Shown here: positions 41,356 to 51,100 of the stretch, piece by piece
Layout: every line of letters starts with the position of its first letter
Numbering within the stretch: the stretch's first letter is position 1
Assembly (NCBI RefSeq): GCF_002163755.1
Contig: NZ_CP015863.1
Location: 1,674,001 to 1,738,000, forward strand
From: Vibrio campbellii CAIM 519 = NBRC 15631 = ATCC 25920
GTDB lineage: Bacteria; Pseudomonadota; Gammaproteobacteria; Enterobacterales; Vibrionaceae
DNA: 64,000 bases
Direction: 5' to 3'
Position numbers and translations under genes: made by a program
Notes under the pieces: generated by a model
Seen by the model: only the letters and a program-made list of their open reading frames with translations
Databases searched by the model: none
Told to the model about the DNA's origin: nothing

Positions 41356-43275
41356 TTAACTGTCCTGTTGCATTGCTTCGAGTTCTTCCCATCTCTCGAA
41401 CGCGATTTCCAACTCCTGCTCTACAGCAGCGAGCTGTTCCAATACCGGTTGAGTCTGTTCTACAGATTTAGTGAAGAACTCTGGGTCATTCACTTGTTCT
41501 TGTAGCGTCTCAATATCCGACTCTAATTGTTCTAGTTTAGCTGGAAGAGCCTCTAATTCTCTTTGCAGCTTATACGATAACTTCTTCGAATTGTTCTTAG
41601 GTTGCGTAGTTTTGGGAGTTTCCTCAACCACTTTCTCTTTCTTCGCTGCTTTTTCAACCTGACCACGCGAAGCAAGAACTTGATCACGCTGCTGTTTTGC
41701 ATCGTGATAACCACCAACGAACTCTTCAATTACGCCGTTACCTTCAAAAATCCAACTGGTCGTTACTGTGTTATCTACAAACTCACGGTCGTGGCTCACT
41801 AACAGTAACGTACCCTGATAATTGGCAAGCATTTCTTCTAAAAGTTCCAACGTTTCGATGTCCAAATCGTTGGTTGGTTCGTCCAGAATAAGCAAGTTGT
41901 TAGGTTTCAATAAGATACGAGCCAACAACAAACGGTTTTTTTCACCGCCTGATAACGCTTTTACTGGCGTACGAGCACGTTTTGGTGCGAACAAGAAATC
42001 TTGCAGGTAGCTCAATGCGTGACGCTGACGACCGCCAACCATCACTTCTTGCTTACCATCCGCTAGGTTATCGATAACCGTTTTTTCAGGATCGAGGATT
42101 TCACGATACTGGTCGAAGTAAGCCACTTCAAGTTTTGTACCGCAATGTAGACGACCACCTTGTGTCTCTAACTGGCCTAGTAGCAACTTGAGAACCGTAC
42201 TTTTACCACAGCCATTAGGGCCAATAAGTGCGATTCGATCACCGCGCATGATGTTGAAGCTGAAGTCAGCCACGATCTTTTTGCCTTCAAAAGCAAAAGA
42301 GACGTTCTCTGCTTCAAAGACGATCTTGCCTGAACGGGATGCATCATCGATATTAAGGTTAACTTTACCTTGAACTTCACGGCGGTCACGACGTTCTTCG
42401 CGAAGCTTTTTAAGAGCACGAACGCGACCTTCGTTACGTGTACGACGCGCTTTAATACCCTGACGAATCCATACTTCTTCCTGAGCTAGCTTTTTGTCGA
42501 ACTCTGCATTTTGCATCTCTTCGACACGAAGCATCTCTTCTTTGTCATTCAAGTATTGGTCATAGTTACCAGGGAAAGAAGCCAATTGACCACGATCTAA
42601 GTCAACGATACGTGTTGCCATCGACTTGATGAAAGCACGATCGTGAGAAATAAAGATGATGGAACCTTTGAAATCTTTTAGGAAGTTCTCTAGCCATTCG
42701 ATGGTGGTCACATCAAGGTGGTTAGTCGGTTCATCGAGAAGCAATACATCGGGGTCACAAACAAGTGCACGAGCCAGAGCTGCTTTACGTTGCCAACCAC
42801 CAGATAAGTCTGTCAGTTTGGTTTCTGGGTCTAGCTTTAACGCCCCAAGTACGTTCTTAACGCGGTCATCAAAGCGCCAAGCATTAAGGTGATCCAGCTG
42901 TTCTTGAATCTTAGCAAGTCGGTTGATGTTCTTTTCACTTGGGTCTTGAGCTACAAGATCGAGAAGATCGTGGTAGATCTTTAACTGTTTACCGATTTCA
43001 GCCAAACCGCCAGATACGTATTCGTAAACCGTACCCTCTTGATTGCGCGGTGGATCTTGTTCAAGTCGAGAAACAACTACGTCTTGAGTGATTTGAATCT
43101 TGCCATCGTCCAACAAAATGTCGCCGGCAAGCACTTTCATTAACGTGGACTTACCTGCACCGTTACGACCAACTAAACAAACGCGTTCGTTTTCTTGAAG
43201 AGCGAACTCCGCTTTATCTAGCAATGGGTGATCACCAAATGCAAGTTGCGCGTTATGAATGGTAAGTAATGCCAT
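41356..43275 (-). CDS. uup: ABC-F ATPase Uup
   Basis: 639 residues: two ABC domains (Walker A GRNGAGKST and GPNGCGKST; signatures LSGGWQRKA and LSGGEKNRL), the linker between them, and the C-terminal coiled-coil domain (~560-639) that marks Uup and binds DNA in E. coli. The gene overlaps the upstream glutaredoxin-like gene by 23 nt. Confidence 0.95.
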   Translation of the reverse strand: MALLTIHNAQLAFGDHPLLDKAEFALQENERVCLVGRNGAGKSTLMKVLAGDILLDDGKIQITQDVVVSRLEQDPPRNQEGTVYEYVSGGLAEIGKQLKIYHDLLDLVAQDPSEKNINRLAKIQEQLDHLNAWRFDDRVKNVLGALKLDPETKLTDLSGGWQRKAALARALVCDPDVLLLDEPTNHLDVTTIEWLENFLKDFKGSIIFISHDRAFIKSMATRIVDLDRGQLASFPGNYDQYLNDKEEMLRVEEMQNAEFDKKLAQEEVWIRQGIKARRTRNEGRVRALKKLREERRDRREVQGKVNLNIDDASRSGKIVFEAENVSFAFEGKKIVADFSFNIMRGDRIALIGPNGCGKSTVLKLLLGQLETQGGRLHCGTKLEVAYFDQYREILDPEKTVIDNLADGKQEVMVGGRQRHALSYLQDFLFAPKRARTPVKALSGGEKNRLLLARILLKPNNLLILDEPTNDLDIETLELLEEMLANYQGTLLLVSHDREFVDNTVTTSWIFEGNGVIEEFVGGYHDAKQQRDQVLASRGQVEKAAKKEKVVEETPKTTQPKNNSKKLSYKLQRELEALPAKLEQLESDIETLQEQVNDPEFFTKSVEQTQPVLEQLAAVEQELEIAFERWEELEAMQQDS

Positions 43276-43504
43276 TATTATCCAACCAATGTGTGAGTTG
43301 TTCTAAGTCAAACGGCCAGTTCAACTCAGAGTCTTGATATTTTAATACAGGAATTGTGACGCCGTAACGAGAAAAGAGAACATCGTCGAACGCAATGTCG
43401 ACGATGTGTGTTTGTTCGGCGAGACCAATCTGACCAACGAGGTCAAACGCCATCTCACAGAGGTGGCATCCTTCTGTGCTGTAAAGTGTTAGCACGTTCA
43501 ACAT
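43253..43504 (-). CDS. Glutaredoxin-like protein (DUF836 family)
   Basis: 83 residues, thioredoxin fold with CxxC redox motif (Cys13, Cys16; TEGCHLCE) and the cis-Pro segment GVTIPVLKY. It overlaps uup by 23 nt and begins 7 nt after rlmKL, so the three are in one operon. The substrate is unknown. Confidence 0.88.
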   Translation of the reverse strand: MLNVLTLYSTEGCHLCEMAFDLVGQIGLAEQTHIVDIAFDDVLFSRYGVTIPVLKYQDSELNWPFDLEQLTHWLDNNGITYHS

Positions 43505-43511
43505 CCTGTCC

Positions 43512-45635
43512 CTATTCTGCGTGCGTAACCAACCAGCAGTTGTGAATCTGTTTGTTACGAGAGAAATCCATTGGCAGAGTTTGAGATGAAATGTTCTGCG
43601 CTTTTAAGCCCAGTTCTGCAAGCCCTGCTTCGTCCATCTTGAAGTGACGTTTGTTGTTCGAGAAAACAATCGTACCGCCAGCACGCAACAGGCGCTTAAG
43701 GTTTGTCATTAGCTTAATGTGGTCGCGTTGCACGTCGAACGACGTTTCCATTCGCTTAGAGTTAGAGAATGTCGGTGGATCAATAAAGATAAGATCGTAT
43801 TCACCTTTTGCGTTCTCAAGCCACTGTAGACAGTCAGCTTGCTCAAAACGATGCTGGCGACCCACGCAGCCATTTAGCTGCATGTTGTCTCTCGCCCAGT
43901 TCAGGTAAGTGTTAGACATGTCTACCGTGGTTGTAGAACGCGCACCACCAACTGCAGCGTGCACTGTCGCACTACCAGTGTAAGCAAACAAGTTAAGGAA
44001 ATCTTTACCCTGAGCCATTTCACCAAGGCGACGACGAGTGATCTTATGATCCAAGAACAAGCCCGTGTCTAGGTAGTCGTGAAGGTTTACGATCAGCTTT
44101 ACGCCGTACTCGTTCACTTCAAGTGTCTCTGAAACTTGACCTAGTTTTTGGTACTGACTTCGGCCTTTCTGCTTCTCACGAACTTTCAGTACAACTTTGT
44201 TCGCTTCTACGCCTGTCACCTGAATCGTTGCACGGATAATGTCCGTCAAACGACGCTTAGCTTTTTCTTCAGGAATATTCTTAGGTGCCGCGTATTCCTG
44301 AATCACAATTTGATCGCCATAAACGTCGATAGCCACGTTGTATTCTGGAAGGTCCGCATCGTAGATACGGTAACAGTCTAGCTTCTCTTTACGCGCCCAC
44401 TTGCCAATCTTGCCGATATTTTTCTTCAAACGGTTTGAAAAGTCATGTGCGATCTGAACATTAGTGTCCGCGCCTTTCACTTCATCAGCGCTGCGCTCTG
44501 CAATGCTGTAGTTCTTTTGGTGACACGGTAACGCACCGTTATTCAATTTGAACTGTTTGTCTGCACGCATACGAAGACAGCTTAGTAGCTCGTCTGAACT
44601 AGAGAAGATAGACGCTTTACAACCGCCAAACTCAGCTTTTAGCTGGCCACCAAATGCTGTGTATAGCGCAATCAAACCAGGCTCAGTACCAAGACGCTCA
44701 CCATAAGGAGGGTTAGAAACGATAACGCCTGCTTCGAAGCCAGCCGGACGAGTGATGGTTGCCGCGTCACCTTGTGCAAAAGTAATTAGCTCTTCAACGC
44801 CAGCTCTGCGAGCGTTGTCTTGAGCAACCTTCAGTACTTTCGGGTCGTTATCGAAGCCGAAAAACTTAGCGTCAACTTTTTTGACGCCGCGTCGAGCCTG
44901 TACATTTGCTTCTGATTTAATCTCAGCCCAAAGCTCAGGTTCAAAATCTTCTAGCGCTTCAAAACCCCACTGTTTGCGCTTAACGCCAGGTGCCATGTTC
45001 GCTGCCATCATTGCTGCTTCAATCAGCAACGTACCAGAACCACACATTGGGTCTAGAAGTGGTTGAGAGCCATCCCAGCCACAACGCATGATAATAGCGG
45101 CTGCGAGTGTTTCACGTAGTGGAGCTCGACCAGATTCTGGACGGTAGCCACGTTGATGAAGACCACTGCCTACCATGTCGACACCAAGAATCGCTTTGTC
45201 TTTGTGTAGACGAACGTGAACGCGAATATCTGGGCGTTCTTTGCTAATGTTTGGACGAGGAAGTCCTTTCTTCTCAAAGCAGTCAACGATGCCATCTTTG
45301 ACTTTCATTGCACCATATTGGCTGTTGCGGATTTCACGGTTGGTACCGTTGAAATCAACCACAAAACGCTTTGAGCTGTGGAATTGGTTTACCCAGTTAA
45401 TTGAAGACGTCGACAGGTAAAGGTCCATGTCGTCGTTACAGGTAAACTCCGATAAAACACGTACAAATCGAGACGCCAAACGGCTCCACAAACAGCAACG
45501 GTAAATTTGTTCATTCGTCGCCTTAAATTTAACGCCTGCCTGTACTGGCTTGGCGTTTTCAATGCCTAGTTTAGTCAGCTCTTCTGCAAGCAAGTTTTCC
45601 ATGCCGTTTGAAGTTACCGCGAGATATTGATTCAT
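43512..45635 (-). CDS. rlmL: 23S rRNA methyltransferase RlmKL
   Basis: 707 residues from ATG 45635 (MNQYLAVTSNGMENLLAEEL). N-terminal THUMP domain (~1-160), first methyltransferase with SNPPYGERLG (RlmL, m2G2445), and second with FIDPPTFSNSK (RlmK, m7G2069). The fused form is normal for gammaproteobacteria. An upstream in-frame ATG at 45689 is less likely. Confidence 0.95.
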   Translation of the reverse strand: MNQYLAVTSNGMENLLAEELTKLGIENAKPVQAGVKFKATNEQIYRCCLWSRLASRFVRVLSEFTCNDDMDLYLSTSSINWVNQFHSSKRFVVDFNGTNREIRNSQYGAMKVKDGIVDCFEKKGLPRPNISKERPDIRVHVRLHKDKAILGVDMVGSGLHQRGYRPESGRAPLRETLAAAIIMRCGWDGSQPLLDPMCGSGTLLIEAAMMAANMAPGVKRKQWGFEALEDFEPELWAEIKSEANVQARRGVKKVDAKFFGFDNDPKVLKVAQDNARRAGVEELITFAQGDAATITRPAGFEAGVIVSNPPYGERLGTEPGLIALYTAFGGQLKAEFGGCKASIFSSSDELLSCLRMRADKQFKLNNGALPCHQKNYSIAERSADEVKGADTNVQIAHDFSNRLKKNIGKIGKWARKEKLDCYRIYDADLPEYNVAIDVYGDQIVIQEYAAPKNIPEEKAKRRLTDIIRATIQVTGVEANKVVLKVREKQKGRSQYQKLGQVSETLEVNEYGVKLIVNLHDYLDTGLFLDHKITRRRLGEMAQGKDFLNLFAYTGSATVHAAVGGARSTTTVDMSNTYLNWARDNMQLNGCVGRQHRFEQADCLQWLENAKGEYDLIFIDPPTFSNSKRMETSFDVQRDHIKLMTNLKRLLRAGGTIVFSNNKRHFKMDEAGLAELGLKAQNISSQTLPMDFSRNKQIHNCWLVTHAE

Positions 45636-45852
45636 AGTGTTCTTTCGTCGATAAAAAATGGCTTTAATTATACCTGACTTTACGATCAATGCCTCGTTTT
45701 TAAAGGCTTTTTCGCTTTATTAGCGCAAACAGTCACCAATATCACCAACTGAAAGTCAGATCACATCACCTTCATAAACAGAATACGTCTCCTTATCACC
45801 TTATCGTAAAAATGCGGCCTGTGGTGAAAGTAAATACTTATTCATCGTCAAA

Positions 45853-45866
45853 TTGGTATATACCAA
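45853..45866. promoter_or_regulatory. 14-bp perfect palindrome TTGGTATATACCAA
   Basis: The site resembles operators of FadR/GntR-type regulators (consensus t-GT-N-AC-a), with a four-base centre between GGT and ACC. It sits about 220 bp upstream of rlmKL and 280 bp after zapC, so its target is unclear. Confidence 0.35.
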
Positions 45867-46074
45867 ATGGAATTTTGGCGTGTAATTTACTTACAAAAAC
45901 TACTTATAGGGGAATAAAAGATGAAATATTAAGCGTCTCGTTGCCTAATTTAAGGAAAAGCTAAAGTGGAAAAATTGGATTAAAAGTGAGCTGCTTCATA
46001 TATGAGATATGAAATCCCCTCACTTAGGGGTGAGTTTGGGGTGCGTACTAGGAGAGATTTGGAAAAACTCTAGG

Positions 46075-46103
46075 CAAAAAAAATCGACCTAATGCGGTCG
46101 ATT
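46075..46103 (-). terminator. Terminator after zapC
   Basis: AATCGACC / GGTCGATT with loop GCATTA and eight T on the minus strand. Confidence 0.85.
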
Positions 46104-46147
46104 AATGCAAACAAAGGAACGAAAATAAAGAAAAAATCAAAAGGAAA

Positions 46148-46690
46148 CTAACCCACCATCGCCATCGGTGCCATCATGAATAAGTGATTAGCACACACCA
46201 TGCGATCATGCATTACTTTAATCGGTTGTCCAAACTGGAGCGTTTTGTTGCCGTCTAGCAGGAATTCTTCTTGTCCAACATAAGCACACAGACTTGATGT
46301 TTCACCAGGCTCTAGGACGACGAACACACCTTCTGAATATCGGTTTGTTAGGAAGACCATGTCTCCTTCTTCTGGCTCATGTCCATCACATTGAGCGTCG
46401 AAGAACCAGCTCTTAGGCTGGACTGGCTTGTGAAAGCGTTTCGCGGCTACGCAATAAAGCGTAAGTTCGGCTTGACGGTATTCGTTGATGTCGAGACAAC
46501 GGATTCGTTCGTTGTAAGTTTGGAACGCGCTTGCGTCATCAACGGTGAATTCATTGTCTGAGAAGGCACAATTGACCAACAGCTTACGGCATAGATTGGT
46601 TTGGAAAATCATCTCCTCCCCTAAATCCAGCATTAGGCAAGCTTTCTGCTCGTCAAAATACCAATTCCATTTGTCGCTGGGTTTAAGCAT
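46148..46690 (-). CDS. zapC: Cell division protein ZapC
   Basis: 180 residues, cytoplasmic. It matches ZapC (PSDKWNWYFDEQKACLMLDLG... and DGNKTLQFGQPIKVMHDR), which binds FtsZ and favours bundles at the division site. It follows pyrD, as in E. coli, but a terminator-like stem lies between them (46785-46815). Confidence 0.9.
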   Translation of the reverse strand: MLKPSDKWNWYFDEQKACLMLDLGEEMIFQTNLCRKLLVNCAFSDNEFTVDDASAFQTYNERIRCLDINEYRQAELTLYCVAAKRFHKPVQPKSWFFDAQCDGHEPEEGDMVFLTNRYSEGVFVVLEPGETSSLCAYVGQEEFLLDGNKTLQFGQPIKVMHDRMVCANHLFMMAPMAMVG

Positions 46691-46784
46691 TATTCCGTTC
46701 TCTTGTGACTAGTTAAACAGTAATAAGAGGTAAGACGCTTAATTACCTACTCATGATTTTTAAATTTTACAAACGAACGGACAA

Positions 46785-46815
46785 AAAAAAAGAGGAAACG
46801 AATTCCTCTTTTTTT
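46785..46815 (-). terminator. Terminator after pyrD
   Basis: AAAGAGGAA / TTCCTCTTT with loop ACGAA-like centre and A/T runs on both sides, 41 nt after the pyrD stop. Confidence 0.8.
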
Positions 46816-46855
46816 AGTAACAAGCGTCGATTTCTCAACGATTTAGCGATTGTTC

Positions 46856-47866
46856 TTATAGATTTTTAACAATATCGCGTACGAGACCTGGGCCGTGGTA
46901 GATGAAACCTGTATAAACTTGAACAAGTTGAGCGCCAGCCATCATTTTCTCTTTCGCAGCAACGTAAGAGTCAACACCACCGACACCAATGATCGGAAGT
47001 TTATCGCTAAGTTCTTGATGAAGTTTACGAACAACCTCAGTTGAATGAGATTGCACCGGACGTCCACTTAGACCACCCGCTTCGTTTGCATGCTTCATAC
47101 CTTCAACGACTGTGCGATCCAACGTCGTGTTTGTTGCGATAACGCCGTCAATGTTGTTCTTAATTAGAGAATCACAGATCTGGCTGATTTCGTCATCACT
47201 CAAATCCGGTGCAATTTTTAGCGCAAGTGGTACGTACTTACCGTGTTTTTCAGCAAGTTCTGCTTGTTTCTCTTTGAGTTCTGATAACAACTCGTCTAGC
47301 GCTTCACCGTACTGAAGCGAACGAAGTCCTGGTGTATTTGGTGACGAGATGTTCACGGCAATGTAACCGGCATATTCGTACACTTTTTCCATACAAATCA
47401 GGTAGTCCTCTGCCCCATTCTCAATTGGTGTGTCTTTATTCTTACCAATGTTGATACCAAGAACGCAGTTGTATTTTGCCTTTTTCACATTCTCAACCAG
47501 TTGATCCACACCTAGGTTGTTAAAGCCCATGCGGTTGATGATACCTTCCGCTTCAACTAGGCGGAACAAGCGTGGCTTGTCATTACCTGGTTGCGGACGA
47601 GGCGTAACAGTACCAACTTCGACAAAACCAAAGCCCATAGCGTCAAATGCTTCGATACATTCGCCGTTTTTATCCAAGCCAGCAGCAAGACCAACTGGGT
47701 TACGGAATGTAAGTCCCATGCATTCTACTGGACGATTTGGTAATTGTTGACGATAGAAAAGATCGAGAGGAGTGCCGTTAAAGCGTTGGAAGTTTTTGAT
47801 TGCAAGATCATGTGCCTTTTCGGCATCAAGTTGGAAAAAGCCAGTTCTGGCTAGACGGTAAAGCAT
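46856..47866 (-). CDS. pyrD: Dihydroorotate dehydrogenase (quinone) PyrD
   Basis: 336 residues, class 2 (membrane-bound, quinone-linked) enzyme, FMN-dependent. It oxidises dihydroorotate in pyrimidine synthesis. Visible: N-terminal helix pair, NPVGLAAGLDKNGE, NRMGFNNLG, VNISSPNTPGLR with the catalytic-base serine, ATNTT and IIGVGGV. A CGGAGG site lies before the ATG, and a short hairpin with T-run precedes it (47881-47902). Confidence 0.96.
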   Translation of the reverse strand: MLYRLARTGFFQLDAEKAHDLAIKNFQRFNGTPLDLFYRQQLPNRPVECMGLTFRNPVGLAAGLDKNGECIEAFDAMGFGFVEVGTVTPRPQPGNDKPRLFRLVEAEGIINRMGFNNLGVDQLVENVKKAKYNCVLGINIGKNKDTPIENGAEDYLICMEKVYEYAGYIAVNISSPNTPGLRSLQYGEALDELLSELKEKQAELAEKHGKYVPLALKIAPDLSDDEISQICDSLIKNNIDGVIATNTTLDRTVVEGMKHANEAGGLSGRPVQSHSTEVVRKLHQELSDKLPIIGVGGVDSYVAAKEKMMAGAQLVQVYTGFIYHGPGLVRDIVKNL

Positions 47867-48123
47867 TGTGCCTCCGAAAGAAAAAAGCCCCGTGTAAACG
47901 GGTCAATATTATTTACTGTTTTTCAATGCAATTCAATGGAAATGAGTGAATTCAGCAAAATAGTACGTCTCATTTTAGTTTTGCTCATAAAAACAGTCGA
48001 TTAGCGAACTATTCTCTGTACAAAATTGCTAGCTTTTTCTTTAAAAGCAAACGATTTCATGCCATAAAAACTTAAACATGGAGTTACGGCGTCACTATTC
48101 ATGGGTAGTTATTATGATTTGAA
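47867..48123. other. Gene-free gap upstream of pyrD
   Basis: About 257 bp. It holds the pyrD leader with its hairpin; the rest is AT-rich with no recognised gene or operator. Confidence 0.5.
47881..47902 (-). promoter_or_regulatory. Hairpin with T-run in the pyrD leader
   Basis: On the minus strand CCCGT-TTAC-ACGGG is followed directly by GC and six T, 3 nt before the ribosome site CGGAGG. It looks like a small terminator placed inside the leader. In E. coli the pyrC and pyrD leaders use a start-site switch and a hairpin at the ribosome site for pyrimidine control; this could be a related device. Confidence 0.4.
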
Positions 48124-48155
48124 CATAAAAAAGCCCCGCGATTGCGAGGCTTTTG
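48124..48155 (-). terminator. Terminator of the glutamate dehydrogenase gene
   Basis: On the minus strand AAGCCTCGC-AAT-CGCGGGGCTT with six T, 16 nt after the gdhB stop. It is identical over 32 nt to the FDH operon terminator. Confidence 0.9.
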
Positions 48156-48170
48156 CTAAAGTGGCTTACC

Positions 48171-51100
48171 CTATTCGTTTGAAGAGCAGTTTAAGTTGAG
48201 TAGAACCAACTCTCGAAGCGCTACAGAGAACTTAGCGAACTCATGAACTGAGCCGACTTTGAACTCGTTCAAGATGCTTTCCCAACGATGGAGTGACAGC
48301 TCATTCGTTGTCATCCAATCTTCTAGCGCTTGCATCACATCTAGAACTTCTGTTGAGCAACCACAAGTTAGTACTTGAGCTGTCAATTGACGTTGTTGCC
48401 AATCAAGATCTTCACGGAACGCCGCACGCGCAAGAGCTTGCCAGTTGTTGTCTACCGCTTGACCATTGATTTGTTTCAAGAACCAGTGAAGTGATAGACG
48501 GTCACCTAAGTTGAAGTAAAGCTTCGAAGCTTGCTCAACGGTTTTACCTGTTTCACTTGCCACTGCTGAGATATCCAGTGCTGACTGCAGGCTAGAAAGA
48601 CGAGCCACATGATGAGCCAGCTTCTCTTCTACTCCACGCTCAATCCATTTCTGAGCAAGTTCGTTATGCTCTTCGACTTCTGATGCAACTAGCATGGTGT
48701 CCAGCGTTTCAGTAATAGTGTGAACATCGTCTTTATATACTGCAACGAGCTCAGCTACTGTGCTCTTACCGCTACGGTTACGTAATAACCAGCGAGAAAT
48801 ACGGCGTAATGCGCGACGCACGTAGAACATAATCTCATATTGAGCTTCTGCGGTTGCAACATTATCTAGTGCACGAGTTTGCTTAAGAATACCTTCCAGT
48901 TCAAAGATTTCACGGGTTGCACTGTAAGCATTTGCGATATCAACCACGCTCGCGCCCGTTTCTTCTTGAAGACGAGTCACGAAGTTACAGCCCATTTCAT
49001 TAACCATTTGGTTTGCTAACGCTGTTGCGATGATTTCAGCACGCAGTGGATGGTTTACCATTTGATCTTTGTAGTTACGGCGTAACTCGATTGGGAAGTA
49101 AGCAACTAATTGTTTTCCATGGAATTCGTCATTTGCAATTTCGTCAGCGACCAATTGCTCTTTCAAAACCATCTTACCGTACGCTACCAGAACCGAAAGC
49201 TCAGGACGTGTCAGGCCAAGACCTTGTTTTTCGCGCTCAATGAGCGTTTCATCGTCAGGAATGTACTCAAGAGCACGATCCAAGTACCCTGCCTTCTCCA
49301 TTGTATGGATAAAGCGGATTTGCTCTTTAACGATGCCAACACCTTGTTGTTCAGTCACAGAAATCGACTCAGACTGGCGATATGCATCGTCCAATACGAT
49401 CTCACCCACTTCGTCTTCCATCGATTCCAGAATCTGGTTGCGCTGTTTAACCGTTAGATCACCATTTGATACAAGACCGTTCAAGAAGATCTTAATGTTA
49501 ACTTCATTGTCCGAGCAGTCTACGCCGCCAACATTATCTACAAAGTCCGTATTTACACGACCGCCTGTGGTTGCGTATTCGATACGACCCAACTGAGTCA
49601 TACCCAAGTTACCGCCTTCACCAACGACTTTCGCTTTTAAATCACATCCATCGATGCGGAGTACGTCGTTTGCACGGTCGCCAACGTCAGTGTGTGTCTC
49701 GCTAGAAGCTTTAACATACGTACCGATACCACCATTCCAAAGTAGATCCACTTCCATTTGCAGGATCATCTTAATCAGATCATTTGGTGCTAAAGACGCT
49801 TTCTTCGTACCTAACATTTTTTGGATTTCTGGCGTTAGTTGGATCGATTTAGAGCGACGAGAGAAAATACCACCGCCCTGTGAGATCAACTCAGCGTTGT
49901 AATCTTCCCAGCTTGATCGTGGCAGATTGAATAAGCGATTACGCTCTTCCCAGCTGGTGGCTGAATCTGGATTTGGATCAATGAAAATGTGCATGTGGTT
50001 AAACGCAGCTTGCAGACGAATATGCTTAGATAGCAGCATACCGTTACCAAACACGTCACCCGCCATATCACCAACACCAATTGCCGTGAAGTCAGTGGTT
50101 TGACAGTTGATGCCCATTTCACGGAAGTGGCGTTTCACCGATTCCCAACCACCTTTAGCTGTGATACCCATTGCTTTGTGGTCGTAACCGTTAGAACCAC
50201 CTGACGCAAACGCATCACCTAGCCAGAAGTTGTACTCGTCCGACACAGAGTTCGCCAAATCAGAGAACGTCGCTGTGCCTTTATCGGCTGCAACAACCAA
50301 GTATGGGTCGTCTTCATCGTGACGTACAACACTCTTCGGCGGAATAACTTCACCTTCGATGATGTTATCGGAAACATCAAGAAGCGCGCGAATGAAGCGT
50401 TTGTAACAACGCTGACCTTCAGCAAAGATGTCATCACGGTTAGTTAGAGTGTGCTGACGTTTACATACGAAGCCGCCTTTTGCACCTACAGGGACAATAA
50501 CCGTGTTCTTAACTTGCTGTGCTTTAACCAGTCCAAGAATCTCCGTACGGAAGTCCTCTTGACGGTCCGACCAACGTAAACCACCACGTGCGACTTTACC
50601 GCCACGTAGGTGCACACCTTCAATATCCGGTGCGTACACAAAGATTTCAAATGCAGGCACAGGTTGAGGAATATCTGGTATTTCGCTTGGCTTCATCTTC
50701 AATGATAACCAAGGTTTTGGCTGCTTATCTTCGTCCAACTGGTAGTAGTTAGTACGAAGCGTTGCTGTGATCATTTCCATGTAGCGACGGATAATACGAT
50801 CATCATCCAAGCTTTCCACACGATCCAATTCTTCAGTAATCTTCTTAATGAGATCGTTCTGACCTTTCTCACTACCCTTGTGTTTTGGATCGAATCGTTT
50901 AGCAAACAGGTTAACGAGACCCGTAGCTAAATCCGGGTAATGGCTCAGGGTATCTTCGATATATTGTTGGCTGAATGGGAAGCCAACTTGGCGCATGTAA
51001 CGCGCGTATGCACGAAGGATTGAGATTTCACGACCAGACAGTGAAGCGCCTAGTAGCAAACGGTTGAAGCCATCACTCTCTAAGTTACCTGCCCAAATCG

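Larger units (their letters stand above)
45636..46147. other. 512-bp gene-free gap between rlmKL and zapC
   Basis: It contains a TATAAT near 45674-45679 (reading minus) for rlmKL, the palindrome at 45853-45866, a plus-strand ribosome site with a three-codon frame (GGGG...ATGAAATATTAA near 45913-45932), alternative hairpins CCCCT/AGGGG near 46016-46033, and the zapC terminator. No protein-coding gene was found, but the middle could hold a small RNA. Confidence 0.5.

Noticed and set aside
49240..49596. Plus-strand open frames inside gdhB
   Set aside because: They are antisense to a long, well-supported gene and carry no recognisable domain.
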